Numbered from the stretch's first letter, positions 52,819-62,397 are shown. The stretch is 64,000 nt of DNA from Bifidobacterium sp. 7101 (GCF_000499285.1 NZ_AWUN01000002.1:460827-524826), one strand, 5' to 3'. Notes: generated by a model from the letters alone, not told the origin. Translations and numbers: made by a program.

Positions 52819-54182
52819 CCGCCACCCACATTCTCAACGCCCTGCCCGATATCCCTAGGCTCTATACGGCCATCAGCGAATGGCTGGGTTGCCTGGTCTA
52901 CCTGTTGGCCATCGGTCCGAGAATCTCTCGCCTGCGGATGGCGGCGGTCCTCCTGCCTGGCCTGGCTGTGCTGATTGTGGTCCAGTACTGGGCTGGCACC
53001 CTGCCTATAGCCTTCTGGATCATCAGCATGTGCCTGGCCGTGGCCTGCATGTATGCCATCATCATGCTGGCTTCAGGGTTGGGGGCGCTGGACGGGGCCT
53101 ATCTGCTGGCCCGTGCCTTTGTGCTGGCTGAGCTGATTGCTTCCCTGCACTGGCAGCTGGACTCCTTCATGCGGCCATCCAGCCACAGCCTGTATGACCC
53201 GGCCTCCCTGATTCTGCTGGTCCTGATCTATGGCGGTGTTGGGCTGCTGGCCTGGGTGGCGGAGCGGCGCAACTTCGCCGATGCCCAGTCTTCTGTGCCT
53301 GGACGCAGCGTCTTCATAGCCGCGGTCATCGCGGTGGTTACCTTCGCCATGTCCAACCTGAGCTTCGTCTCCACCAACACCCCCTTCTCGGGTCGGGTCG
53401 GCCTGGAGGTCTTCTACATCCGCACCCTGGTGGACCTGTGCGGGTTCGCCATGCTGTACGCCCAGCAGGAACAGCTGCGGGAGAGCCATACCAGCGCCGA
53501 GTTGGTCTCCATCAACGCCCGGGAATACAGCCAGCACCGGGAGTATATACGATCCAAGGAAAATCTGGAGGCCATGGGTAGGCTTGCCCACGACCTCAAG
53601 CATCAGATTGCGGCCCTGCGCTCGCAGATGGACCCTGAGCGTAAGTCCCAGGACTTCGAGGAGCTGGAGGCTGCGGTCGGACGGTATGGGTCGCAGCAGC
53701 ACACCGGCAACCCCATCCTTGACGTGGTCATGTCGACCAAGGAGCGCGTTTGTTCTGAAGAAGGGATCACCCTGACCATGGTGGCCGACGGCTCGCTCTT
53801 GGAGGGGATGGCGCCCATGGATGTCTCCACCCTCTTCGGCAACGCCTTGGACAACGCCATCGAGGCCTTGAGAAAAGTCAAGGAACCCGACCACCGCCTG
53901 ATCAAGGTGGCCTTGTACGCTCGAGGACAATTCGTGGTGATTCGCATTGAAAACTACTTCAGCTCTCCTCTGAATTGGAAAGGCAACGGCGAGCTGGCCA
54001 CTACCAAGACCAGGACCGACGATGGCCTGCATGGGTACGGTGTCAAGTCCATCCGGCACATAGCCCATCGCTACCAGGGCGAGATAACCCTGCGCACTGA
54101 GCATCACTGGTTCAGCCTCTGCGTGCTCCTGCCGAGGGAGGGCGATCAGTTGAAGCCCATGGCGGCTTCGGCGGCCTTGTAG
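52815..54182 (+). CDS. AgrC-like GHKL sensor histidine kinase
   Basis: A 455-residue protein. About six N-terminal transmembrane helices (residues 20-215) have no recognisable sensory domain. A coiled dimerisation helix leads into the H-box AHDLKHQIAALRSQ (likely His259). The GHKL ATPase domain has N-box LFGNALDNAIEAL and G-box HGYGVKSIRHIAHRYQGEITL. It phosphorylates the adjacent LytTR regulator. No Agr-type pheromone or AgrB gene is visible nearby, so the signal is open. Its 3' end overlaps the converging glycosyltransferase gene by 37 bases. Confidence 0.92.
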   Translation: MTATHILNALPDIPRLYTAISEWLGCLVYLLAIGPRISRLRMAAVLLPGLAVLIVVQYWAGTLPIAFWIISMCLAVACMYAIIMLASGLGALDGAYLLARAFVLAELIASLHWQLDSFMRPSSHSLYDPASLILLVLIYGGVGLLAWVAERRNFADAQSSVPGRSVFIAAVIAVVTFAMSNLSFVSTNTPFSGRVGLEVFYIRTLVDLCGFAMLYAQQEQLRESHTSAELVSINAREYSQHREYIRSKENLEAMGRLAHDLKHQIAALRSQMDPERKSQDFEELEAAVGRYGSQQHTGNPILDVVMSTKERVCSEEGITLTMVADGSLLEGMAPMDVSTLFGNALDNAIEALRKVKEPDHRLIKVALYARGQFVVIRIENYFSSPLNWKGNGELATTKTRTDDGLHGYGVKSIRHIAHRYQGEITLRTEHHWFSLCVLLPREGDQLKPMAASAAL

Positions 54183-55195
54183 CCTAGGCGAATGGCCAGG
54201 CGGCCCGGCCTGCCCGGCATGTTGATCATCCGGCAAAGCAGGGTGGATCGCACGTCGGAGGCGATGACTGGGGAGCGGTGCTCCAGCCTTCGCCAGAGCA
54301 TGTCCTTGTTCCTGTAGTTGCTGGGCTTGCGGGAGAGGATCAGGAAGACCGAGGTCACCACGCAATTGATGGACAGATAGTGGATCATATAACGATAAAG
54401 TCCACGGGGAACCGTCCCCGGGTCAGGTGTGGAATTTGCCATGAGTCCATTGACCAACAGCAGTTGTGAAACCCGGGCGATCATGATCGAGGTCTGCACC
54501 GACTGGCCTTGGCGACCGGTGTGATAGCGGTAGAAATTCGTGTCCAGGTAGAGCAGGGTGTGTACCCAGGGCAGGGGCTGATAGGAGTAGATGAAGTCCA
54601 CGTAGTAGGTGTGTTCGGGCAGGCGGGTGTGGGCCTGTCGGAGCACTTCGGTGCGCAGGATCAGGGCGTGCATGATCATGTACTGGGCCAGTCCGAACCG
54701 TCGCAGGTGGTTCCAGCCCAGCACCCGCCCCGGATCCATGACGCTGCGGAAGTTGATGACCCGCTTATGCTTGCGGCCTTCCTTCTCGTAGACGTAGTTG
54801 GTGACCACCATGTCCACTGGATTCATACGTCGTGACTGGTCACGCAGCTGGTCCAGGACCAGGCTCAGAGAGGTCGGATCCACCCAGTCATCGGCATCGA
54901 CCACCTTGACGTAGCGACCTCGGGCAGCTGCCAGGCCGGTGTTGACCGCACCGCCGTGGCCCTTGTTGGTCTGCCTGATCAGACGGACAGTGTGCGGGTG
55001 GCGTTCCCGGTATGATCGCACTACTTGTGCTGTGGCATCGGTGGATCCGTCGTCGACCACGATGACCTCCAGATCGTCCCCTTCCCGGCTCAGGAGCGAA
55101 TCCAGGCAGGTCGGCAGGTGCTGTGCCATGTTATAGGCGGGGACGATGAAGGTGAGAACGGGCGGGCTCGTGAAGGCCGGTCGGTCAGCTGTCAT
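54146..55195 (-). CDS. Family 2 glycosyltransferase
   Basis: A 349-residue inverting GT-A enzyme: TFIVPAYNMAQHLPTCLDSLLSRE, EVIVVDDGSTDAT, GHGGAVNTGLAAARGRYVKVVDADDW (the Asp-rich metal site), then a variable acceptor domain with no membrane helix. It probably adds a sugar to a surface glycan or lipid. The substrate is unknown. It is the most downstream of three reverse-strand genes (GH3, GtrA, GT2). It starts after a gap of about 170 bases from gtrA-like, so it may have its own promoter. Confidence 0.9.
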   Translation of the reverse strand: MTADRPAFTSPPVLTFIVPAYNMAQHLPTCLDSLLSREGDDLEVIVVDDGSTDATAQVVRSYRERHPHTVRLIRQTNKGHGGAVNTGLAAARGRYVKVVDADDWVDPTSLSLVLDQLRDQSRRMNPVDMVVTNYVYEKEGRKHKRVINFRSVMDPGRVLGWNHLRRFGLAQYMIMHALILRTEVLRQAHTRLPEHTYYVDFIYSYQPLPWVHTLLYLDTNFYRYHTGRQGQSVQTSIMIARVSQLLLVNGLMANSTPDPGTVPRGLYRYMIHYLSINCVVTSVFLILSRKPSNYRNKDMLWRRLEHRSPVIASDVRSTLLCRMINMPGRPGRLAIRLGYKAAEAAMGFN

Positions 55196-55368
55196 GAACG
55201 ATCACTTCGCAAAAGAATGGGTCGGCAGGTATGTCGGCAGGGTTGCCGTAATCCCGCCGGCGGCCGTTGCGACCACTGTACATGATGGGTTTGAGGGAAA
55301 GGCCCCACCCCTCTGGCCGCCGATATGCATGCCGGTTCATTGGCAGCCGGGGGAGTGGGGCCGGAATT

Positions 55369-56040
55369 TTACTGGGCGCTCGTCTCGGATTCGGTGGGCT
55401 CCTGACGGAAGATGACCTTGAAGATGGGGAAGAAGACCCAGAAGGAGATGGCCGAGTTGATGATCATGGTGACCAAATCAGCAATGGTGGTCCCCAGGCC
55501 GCCCCAGTTCAGGGTGTGCTGGAAGAAGCCATAGATGGGGTCCTTGTACCAGCCCTGCAGCGCCGCCGCGATGATGGTGATGATCACATAGGCCACCAGG
55601 TACCAGAAGGCCGCCTTCCAGACCGAGGAGTTGGACTTGAAAGTGATGTTGCGCTGGAGGAAGAAGTTGATGACCTGGGCGATCAGCAGGGTGATCTCCA
55701 CCGCGAGGAAGTAGGCCAGGCCGCCCCCGCCGCCGTGGCCGATGGATCCGGCCGCGTAGTCGAACAGGTAGTAGGGCTTGCCGCCGACGGTCCCCATGCG
55801 CCAGATCTGGAAGTTGGTGCCGACCAGGGAGGTGCCGTTGAAGATGGCCTTGAGCACGGGCATGAGCACCAGCTGCAGTACGGTGACCCCGTTGGACAGG
55901 ATGAAGAAGACGATGAACTGGGCCAGGGTGGTGTGCCGGTCGCTGAACCGCCGCCACCAGCGGACAATCGCCCACTGCGAGGCCGTCGTCGCCTTCCCCT
56001 GGGCCGGCTGTCCGGCCTGCTGGCTGTGCTGATCACTCAT
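55369..56040 (-). CDS. GtrA-like multi-pass membrane protein
   Basis: 223 residues from ATG 56040, chosen over an upstream frame because AAAGGAG precedes it and the extra residues lie inside the neighbouring gene. Four hydrophobic segments are seen: FIVFFILSNGVTVLQLVLMPVLKAIF, YFLAVEITLLIAQVINFFLQRNITF, YLVAYVIITIIAAALQGW, and LVTMIINSAISFWVFFPIFKVIF. This matches the GtrA/DPMS fold, whose members help move polyprenyl-linked sugars for glycan decoration. An extra loop (NGTSLVGTNFQIWRMGTVGG to GHGGGGG) is longer than usual. It overlaps the GH3 stop by eight bases, so translation is coupled. Confidence 0.8.
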   Translation of the reverse strand: MSDQHSQQAGQPAQGKATTASQWAIVRWWRRFSDRHTTLAQFIVFFILSNGVTVLQLVLMPVLKAIFNGTSLVGTNFQIWRMGTVGGKPYYLFDYAAGSIGHGGGGGLAYFLAVEITLLIAQVINFFLQRNITFKSNSSVWKAAFWYLVAYVIITIIAAALQGWYKDPIYGFFQHTLNWGGLGTTIADLVTMIINSAISFWVFFPIFKVIFRQEPTESETSAQ

Positions 56041-58462
56041 GATTGAGCTCCTTTCCGGTCTTGCGGTTGGCGGACATGTTCCTGAAGAATCCGGCGATGA
56101 ATCCGCCCAGCCCCCGCCATAGGTGGCCATTGGGGATGCGCACGATGGCCTCGACCATGGCCGTGTCGATCAGCCCGTTGGTCATCTTGGCCATGGCCCT
56201 GGGGGGCATGTTGAGCAGGAAGAGGGTGTTCAGGTCGGGGTTGCCGGTCTTGGCCTCGTGGCGGCTCTCGCTCTTGGCCAGGAAGTTGGCCACGAACCTG
56301 GCTACGGCGCTTCTGGAGTCCTTCCAGGATGAGAGCGGATCGTTGACGCCGAAGGTGCTGACGGCGCCCTGTCGGACCACCGGGTGGCCGAAGAGTGCTG
56401 TCACAGCGGCATCGTCGACCTCCTTGACCCGGCCGGTCAGATAGGCGCCGAGGGCAGGGTCGGGACCCTGCGGATCGACGGTGCCTTGGACTCTCAGATG
56501 TCCACGCAGTTCCATCTTGCGCGCGTCGGAGCCGATCATGATGGTCCAGTCGCCGGACTCGACCTGCCAGGAGTTGCTGGCCGTATCGAAGTGCCGGAAG
56601 GTCGTCTTGTCGAAGTCGATGCGGACCTGGGTTGACTGGCCGGCCTCCAGGCTGACCTTCTTGAAGCCCTTCAGCTCGCGGACTGGTCTGAGCACGCCAC
56701 CCTTGGGCGCCTGGACGTAGAGCTGGGGAACGGTGGCCCCCTGCCTGTCCGAATCATTGGTCAGGGTGAAGGTGACCCCCTTGTCGTCCACGGTCAGATC
56801 GGCGTAGGCGAAGTGTGCGTAAGACAGGCCGTAGCCGAAGGGGAAGCGTTCCTCCACCTCGGCGGTCAGGTAGTAGCGGTAGCCGACGAAGGGACCCTCC
56901 CGGTAGATGGACTCGTGCGCTGGGTCGGGGTACCAGTCGGCGCTGGGGCAGTCGGCATAGGACTTGGGCCAGGTTTCCGCCAGGTGGCCGGAGGGGTTGA
57001 CCCGGCCCGTCAGGATGTTCAGGGTGGCTGAGGCTCCAGCCTGCCCGGACAGTCCTATATAGAGAACGGCGTCGCACTGGTCGATCCAGTCGGTGGTGAC
57101 GGGGGAGCCCGCCACCAGGACGACCACCATGGGCTTGTCCGTCGCGCCCAGGGCCTTGATCAGGTCGACCTGGTTGCCGGGAATGTCCATGTGTGAGCGG
57201 TCCAGGCCCTCGGATTCACTGCGCTCATCCAGGCCCACGCAGGCGACGATCACGTCAGCCTGGCCAGCCGCAGCCACGGCCTGGTCGATCAAAGATTGGT
57301 TCTTCTCGCCATGGCGTTCGTAACCCTGGCTGTAGGAGGCCAGCTCCAGGCCATCGCCGTTGCCCTGCCTGAGCAGGTCCAGCATGCTCTCCTGCTTGGC
57401 TGCGTTGACCTTTGAGGATCCGGATCCTTGGAATCTTGGAGTTTCGGCCATATCCCCGACCAGGGCGACCCGGGTGCCGGCGGCCAGTGGCAGGCGTCCC
57501 TTCCGATTGATCAGAAGGACGGCGGATCCCTCGGCGATGCTCCTCGCCACCTGATGATGGTCCCGTATCTGGTCCGCGGTCAGGTTCCCATCAGGATCCA
57601 TGCCAGAGTGGTAGGTCAGCTTGGCCAGCCGTGCCACCTCTTCGGCCCGGGCATTCAGGTCGGCTTCGTCCAGGCGGCCCTCCTGCACGGCCTTGGCAAC
57701 CTGTCGCACGGAGTCATATCCGGCCTGGGGCATCTCCAGGGAGGAACCATTGGCGGCTGCGGCGACCGCACTGTTGGAGCCGCCCCAATCCGAGACCACC
57801 ATTCCGTCGAAGCCCCACTCCTTGCGCAGGATGTCCTTGAGCAGGTGGGGATTCTCGTTGGCATAGGTGCCGTTGACCATGTTGTATGAGGTCATGATGG
57901 CCCAGGGATGGGCCTGGCGCACGGCGATCTCGAATCCGGTCAGATAGAGCTCGCGCATGGTGCGCTCGTCCACCACGGAATCGGATGCCTGGCGCCGCAG
58001 CTCCTGGCTGTTCATGGCGAAATGCTTGGGGGTGGCGGCCACGCCCTGGGACTGGATGCCTTCGATCAGGCCTGCAGCCATACGACCGGCCACCTGGGGG
58101 TCTTCGGAATAGTATTCAAAGTTTCTGCCGCACAGTGGGTTGCGCTTAATGTTCATGCCCGGACCCAGAACCATGTTGACGCCCAGGCTTCTAGCCTCGC
58201 TACCCAGCGCCTGGCCCATGGTCTTTGCCAACTCCGGGTCCCAGGAGCAGGCCACAGTGCCGGCTGTGGGGAAGCAGGTGGCGGGTTTGGACTTGCCCAT
58301 GCCCAGGTTGTCCCCTGATCCGGTCTGGCGGCGCAGGCCATGCGGGCCGTCGCTCAGGACCATGCTCGGGATGCCCGCCCTCTTCAAGGCACGGGTTGCC
58401 CAGGTGGATTTTCCGGAGAGCAGCGATGCCCGTTCCAGAACTGTCAGATCCTTGACTTCCAT
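56033..58462 (-). CDS. GH3 beta-glucosidase-type glycoside hydrolase
   Basis: An 809-residue cytoplasmic enzyme (no signal peptide). The GH3 barrel (about 1-330) has SDGPHGLRRQTG, RNFEYYSEDPQVAGRMAAGLIEGIQSQG, the KHFAMNSQE block and the nucleophile Asp225 in DGMVVSDWGGSNS. The second alpha/beta domain (about 340-560) contains LAETWPKSYADC. A fibronectin-like domain (about 590-690) starts ERFPFGYGLSYAHF. It likely hydrolyses beta-glucosides taken up as short oligosaccharides. GAGAGGG precedes the ATG. It lies about 750 bases from, and divergent to, the second GH3 gene, so both may share a regulatory region. Confidence 0.93.
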   Translation of the reverse strand: MEVKDLTVLERASLLSGKSTWATRALKRAGIPSMVLSDGPHGLRRQTGSGDNLGMGKSKPATCFPTAGTVACSWDPELAKTMGQALGSEARSLGVNMVLGPGMNIKRNPLCGRNFEYYSEDPQVAGRMAAGLIEGIQSQGVAATPKHFAMNSQELRRQASDSVVDERTMRELYLTGFEIAVRQAHPWAIMTSYNMVNGTYANENPHLLKDILRKEWGFDGMVVSDWGGSNSAVAAAANGSSLEMPQAGYDSVRQVAKAVQEGRLDEADLNARAEEVARLAKLTYHSGMDPDGNLTADQIRDHHQVARSIAEGSAVLLINRKGRLPLAAGTRVALVGDMAETPRFQGSGSSKVNAAKQESMLDLLRQGNGDGLELASYSQGYERHGEKNQSLIDQAVAAAGQADVIVACVGLDERSESEGLDRSHMDIPGNQVDLIKALGATDKPMVVVLVAGSPVTTDWIDQCDAVLYIGLSGQAGASATLNILTGRVNPSGHLAETWPKSYADCPSADWYPDPAHESIYREGPFVGYRYYLTAEVEERFPFGYGLSYAHFAYADLTVDDKGVTFTLTNDSDRQGATVPQLYVQAPKGGVLRPVRELKGFKKVSLEAGQSTQVRIDFDKTTFRHFDTASNSWQVESGDWTIMIGSDARKMELRGHLRVQGTVDPQGPDPALGAYLTGRVKEVDDAAVTALFGHPVVRQGAVSTFGVNDPLSSWKDSRSAVARFVANFLAKSESRHEAKTGNPDLNTLFLLNMPPRAMAKMTNGLIDTAMVEAIVRIPNGHLWRGLGGFIAGFFRNMSANRKTGKELNHE

Positions 58463-59215
58463 AGTGTTCCCTCTCCACGACTTCTTCGGTGGTTAACCGG
58501 CCAGTCTCCCAGAGAGGTCAAGACCTGTGTCGAAATTCTCTTCAGGCTCAGAAAACACCGAAGTTTTCTGGTAAAGGCTCGGTTCTGCTTCGTTTGTATT
58601 ATCGGTGTTTACACCTCCCTGTGCAGCACTTTGAGACCAACCTGTTCGATTGGGCGCATAAATGGTTGTCGGCAGCGCCTTCTCTGATATGAAATGCTGT
58701 TCTCTTGGAAAAGTTCCTTCAGCTATTTTTACTAGTTTTGAGAGGGGCATATGCATACGATCCTGCACACTGCTTGAATAGGGGAGTTTCGGGCTTGAGC
58801 AAACCATTTGCATGCAACTATTGACTAGGGTTAAGCAAGAACGCGAGTCGTCCATGTCATCCGGGAATGCTTCGCTTTTGGAGTCTATCCCTATATGAGT
58901 TTTGATTGTTTACAGTGTGGCTCATTACAAGCTCTAAGACCGAAATATTTGTTTTCGTGCCTAACTGTAAAAGCTTGCTGCGAGAAGCTACTACACCAGC
59001 AGAATCGTTATGCGAATCCTCTATAGATGCCAGCAGATTAGGGTATCAAAGCGACAGGTTGTGCTTTTTCCGAAGATTGCTTGAAAAGTGATGGATATTC
59101 TGACCATGTTCGTGACAACTGAGATGTTAGGGAATGTACAGGGCGATTCCTCATCGCTAATGACCATCGTCGGTGCTTTCCCCAAGTGTCAATGAAGAGA
59201 CTGCAAGGAGAAATC
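58463..59215. promoter_or_regulatory. Intergenic region between the two divergent GH3 genes
   Basis: 753 bases with no credible gene. GGTTAACC (58491-58498) is a perfect palindrome just upstream of the first GH3 gene, and GGTGTTTACACC (58604-58615) is a near-palindrome with GGTGT/ACACC arms around TT. Either could be an operator for a sugar regulator. On the reverse strand TTGACC with 17 bases to GGTTAA is a weak promoter. No TATAAT-like box is clear for the rightward gene. Confidence 0.35.
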
Positions 59216-62200
59216 GTGGAATCGGAAAAACCAAAGAAACTGAAGATGAGCGGACGGACGTTCAAGCGGATATGGATCACCGTTATCGTGGTCATCCTGG
59301 CTCTGGCTGTGGCTTTGACCGTGGCTGGCAATTCTTTTGCCAGTGTGCTTGACAGTTACCTGGGTGGGGGCCACGTGGTCGTTAAGAAAGCCCCGGGAAC
59401 TTCAGCCTGGAACACCACTTACAACGCCAAGGCCACCAATTCCATGCAAGAGGCCAAGACGAAAAGCGATGCCGTCTCCCAGAGGGTAACCGATGAGGGC
59501 ATCGTTATGTTGAAGAATGACGGTGTACTCCCTTTGAAGGAGCAAAGTATAGTTTCGCCCTTCGGAGCGGGATACATGGACCCAGCCTATTCCGGTAGTG
59601 GGGCAGCGGCTACGACGGACAAGGAGATGATTACCTCCGAGCAGGGGCTCAAGCATTATTTCAAAGTGAATGATGCAACAGTCCAAGCCATGAAGGGAGC
59701 TAAGACTTCGTCGCCAGGTGCTGCACCAGGCACCAAGGCACTGAATGCTGACAAGAACTCGGTCCAAGCCATCATGGACAAGGGGAAGTCAGCTCATATC
59801 GATGAGTATGATCCCAGCATCTATACGCCACTTGCTGACAAGGTCAAGGACACAACGGGCATAGTTTTCATCAAGCGTTCAGGTTCCGAAGGAATCGACA
59901 AGCGCACGCAGGGGTATGACGATGGAACTCCACATTATCTGGCTTTGACTGCAGCGGAGAAGAACACAATCAAGTTTGCCAAGGATCACTGCGCATCGGT
60001 GATTGTGGTGCTCAACAGTGCAAATCCTATGGAGCTGACCCCAATTATGGGTGGAGAATTTGAGGCTGATGCCATTGTATGGACCGGCACCACTGGCTCT
60101 CGCGGGTTTGAATCACTTGGCAGGATACTGAGCGGAAAGGTTAATCCTTCCGGTCGCTTGACAGATACCTATCCGACCGATTTCACCAAGGACCCAACTT
60201 TTGCCAATTTTGGTGAATACCACTACACCAACACCAAGGTCAAAGATCAATCAGTCTTGGGCGATTTCATGCCTGGAGCTAACCGCGGCACCATCGATCG
60301 TCCTTATGTCGAATATGAAGAAGGTATATACGTTGGCTACCGCTATTATGAGACGGCCAGTGTCGAAGATCCTGATTTCATCTATGGCAGGCTGAATAAG
60401 AACGGCGGCATCGTCCAACCTGGCGCTGTGGCCTATCCTTTCGGCTACGGAATGAGCTACACCTCTTTTGACCGGAAACTCAAGGATGTTCAGGTGTCCG
60501 GCGGGAAGGTGGAAGCCACCGTCGAAGTAAAGAATACCGGCAAGGTCGCTGGCAAGGATACCGTCCAGCTGTACTACACAGCTCCCTACACCGACTATGA
60601 CAGGAGCAATCATGTGGAGAAGTCTGCCACCGAACTGGGCGCCTTCGCCAAAACCAAGCTTCTACAGCCTGGTGCTGGGCAGGAGATCAAACTGAAGTTC
60701 TCCGAGGACGATATGGCTTCCTACGACTACCACCATAGGAATCATGACGGTTCCACCGGTGCCTATCTTCTGGAGGCCGGGAATTACATGCTGCAACTCA
60801 AGAACAATTCCCATGATGTCCTGGACACCTACCAGTTCACTGTTGCCAATACCCAGTTCTATGAAGGCAACAATCCACGGCAGTCTGACAAAGATGCACA
60901 ATCCAAGCTCAACGACAAGGGTGAACCGACAGGCAAACCTGAACAGAAGGCCGGTTTCAAGGCGCCCAGCAACCGTTTCCAGACCATGAACGCCTATATG
61001 GATGAACAGGGTGTCACCCAGCTTTCACGTAGCAACTGGAAGGGAACCTTCCCAACAGCCCCAGAGGGACGTAAGGGTGTGGCTCCACAGGTTGCTCTGG
61101 ATGAATTCTCTTGGTTTGACAAGTTCGACCCTGATACCGATAAGGTTCTAGGCAATGACAAGGCCAGCAAGGTCTACCAAGACAAGGAGCCTAACTCCAA
61201 AGCCAAGCATGATCTGGCTCTGATCGACCTGCGTGGCGAGGATTACAACAGCAAGAAGTGGGACCAGTTGCTGGATCAGATTGATTGGCAGGGTGATAAG
61301 AAGAGCATCACTGAGGTTCTTTTCAAGGCCGCCTACCAAACCGCTGCGATTCCGTCCATCGACAAGCCTGCAACTGTGGATAAGGACGGTGCCATGGGAT
61401 GGAGTATCAAGGGCGCCTCATCCTGGGCAGGCGCCAATGTCATAGCCTCCACTTGGAACGTAAATCTTCTGAAGGAGATGGGTGAGGCCCTGGGTGAGGA
61501 GGGTCTGCAGTCTGGTCTGAACGCTTGGTATGCTCCTGGAGTCAATACTCACCGGTCTCCCTTCAGCGGTCGCGTCTACGAGTACTACTCTGAAGATGGC
61601 CTCCTGTCCGGGAAGCTGGCTGCGGCCTCGATAAGCGGTGCTGGAAATAAGGGCATCTTCAGCTATTTGAAGCATTTTGCGCTCAACGAGCAGGAGACCT
61701 TCCGCGATATGTACCTGGCTACTTGGGCTAATGAACAAGCAGTGCGCGAAATCTACTTGAAGCCTTTTGAAATTGCCGTTAAGGAGGCTAGGAGCACTGA
61801 AAAGTACATTGGTGACAGCAAAGGGACGATGACAACCAAGGTCATTCGTTCGGCTACGGGCATCATGTCTTCCCAGAACAGCATTGGAGGTGTGATCGGG
61901 TTTGCGCATCGTGGTCTGCTAACCGATGTACTCCGCGGCGAGTGGGGCTTCCAAGGCGCAGTAATCACGGATCTTTATCCAACTAAGCAGCATCAGCTGC
62001 GCGATATGACTCTTCGCGCAGGCAACGATCTCTTCATGAACCAGATGGAGAACGCGGCAAAGGATTACGACAGCCCGACCGCTCGTATGGCTATGAGGAA
62101 AGCCCTGCACAACATTGGCTACGCCACAGTGAATTCGAACGCCATGAATGGCATCACTCCAAGGTCACGGCTGGGATATTCCATGAGTCCTTGGAAGAAA

Positions 62201-62338
62201 CTGCTCTACGGAATTGATGTGGCTATCGTAGTTGTGGCGGCTCTCATCGTTTTCTGGATTGTGCGGCGAGGGCTTGACGAAAAGGCCAACCCGGACCGTT
62301 ACAAGAAGCCAAAGAGCCGTAAAAAGGTCAAGGCGTAA
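59216..62338 (+). CDS. Membrane-anchored GH3 glycoside hydrolase with permuted domain order
   Basis: 1040 residues from GTG 59216, five bases after AAGGAG (in-frame starts upstream at 59186 and 59192 lack a site). A basic N-terminus and helix (about 22-40) anchor it, and a second helix near the C-terminus (IAIVVVAALIVFWIVRR) ends in a Lys/Arg-rich tail. GH3 modules appear in reversed order. First comes the alpha/beta-sandwich part (VTDEGIVMLKNDGVLPLKE, RLTDTYPTDFTKD), then the fibronectin-like domain (YPFGYGMSYTSFDR). Only then comes the barrel, with YEYYSEDGLLSGKLAAASISG, LKHFALNEQETFRD and nucleophile Asp919 in GAVITDLYP. It probably cleaves beta-linked sugars at the outer face. Confidence 0.88.
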   Translation: MESEKPKKLKMSGRTFKRIWITVIVVILALAVALTVAGNSFASVLDSYLGGGHVVVKKAPGTSAWNTTYNAKATNSMQEAKTKSDAVSQRVTDEGIVMLKNDGVLPLKEQSIVSPFGAGYMDPAYSGSGAAATTDKEMITSEQGLKHYFKVNDATVQAMKGAKTSSPGAAPGTKALNADKNSVQAIMDKGKSAHIDEYDPSIYTPLADKVKDTTGIVFIKRSGSEGIDKRTQGYDDGTPHYLALTAAEKNTIKFAKDHCASVIVVLNSANPMELTPIMGGEFEADAIVWTGTTGSRGFESLGRILSGKVNPSGRLTDTYPTDFTKDPTFANFGEYHYTNTKVKDQSVLGDFMPGANRGTIDRPYVEYEEGIYVGYRYYETASVEDPDFIYGRLNKNGGIVQPGAVAYPFGYGMSYTSFDRKLKDVQVSGGKVEATVEVKNTGKVAGKDTVQLYYTAPYTDYDRSNHVEKSATELGAFAKTKLLQPGAGQEIKLKFSEDDMASYDYHHRNHDGSTGAYLLEAGNYMLQLKNNSHDVLDTYQFTVANTQFYEGNNPRQSDKDAQSKLNDKGEPTGKPEQKAGFKAPSNRFQTMNAYMDEQGVTQLSRSNWKGTFPTAPEGRKGVAPQVALDEFSWFDKFDPDTDKVLGNDKASKVYQDKEPNSKAKHDLALIDLRGEDYNSKKWDQLLDQIDWQGDKKSITEVLFKAAYQTAAIPSIDKPATVDKDGAMGWSIKGASSWAGANVIASTWNVNLLKEMGEALGEEGLQSGLNAWYAPGVNTHRSPFSGRVYEYYSEDGLLSGKLAAASISGAGNKGIFSYLKHFALNEQETFRDMYLATWANEQAVREIYLKPFEIAVKEARSTEKYIGDSKGTMTTKVIRSATGIMSSQNSIGGVIGFAHRGLLTDVLRGEWGFQGAVITDLYPTKQHQLRDMTLRAGNDLFMNQMENAAKDYDSPTARMAMRKALHNIGYATVNSNAMNGITPRSRLGYSMSPWKKLLYGIDVAIVVVAALIVFWIVRRGLDEKANPDRYKKPKSRKKVKA

Positions 62339-62397
62339 TGGTGTAAGGGCTCAGAATCCAAGGATCCACATCTGATCAATCATTGGATCCAAGCCCA

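Noticed and set aside
58493..58855. A 120-codon reverse frame between the GH3 genes
   Set aside because: No ribosome site or domain; it occupies the presumed promoter region.
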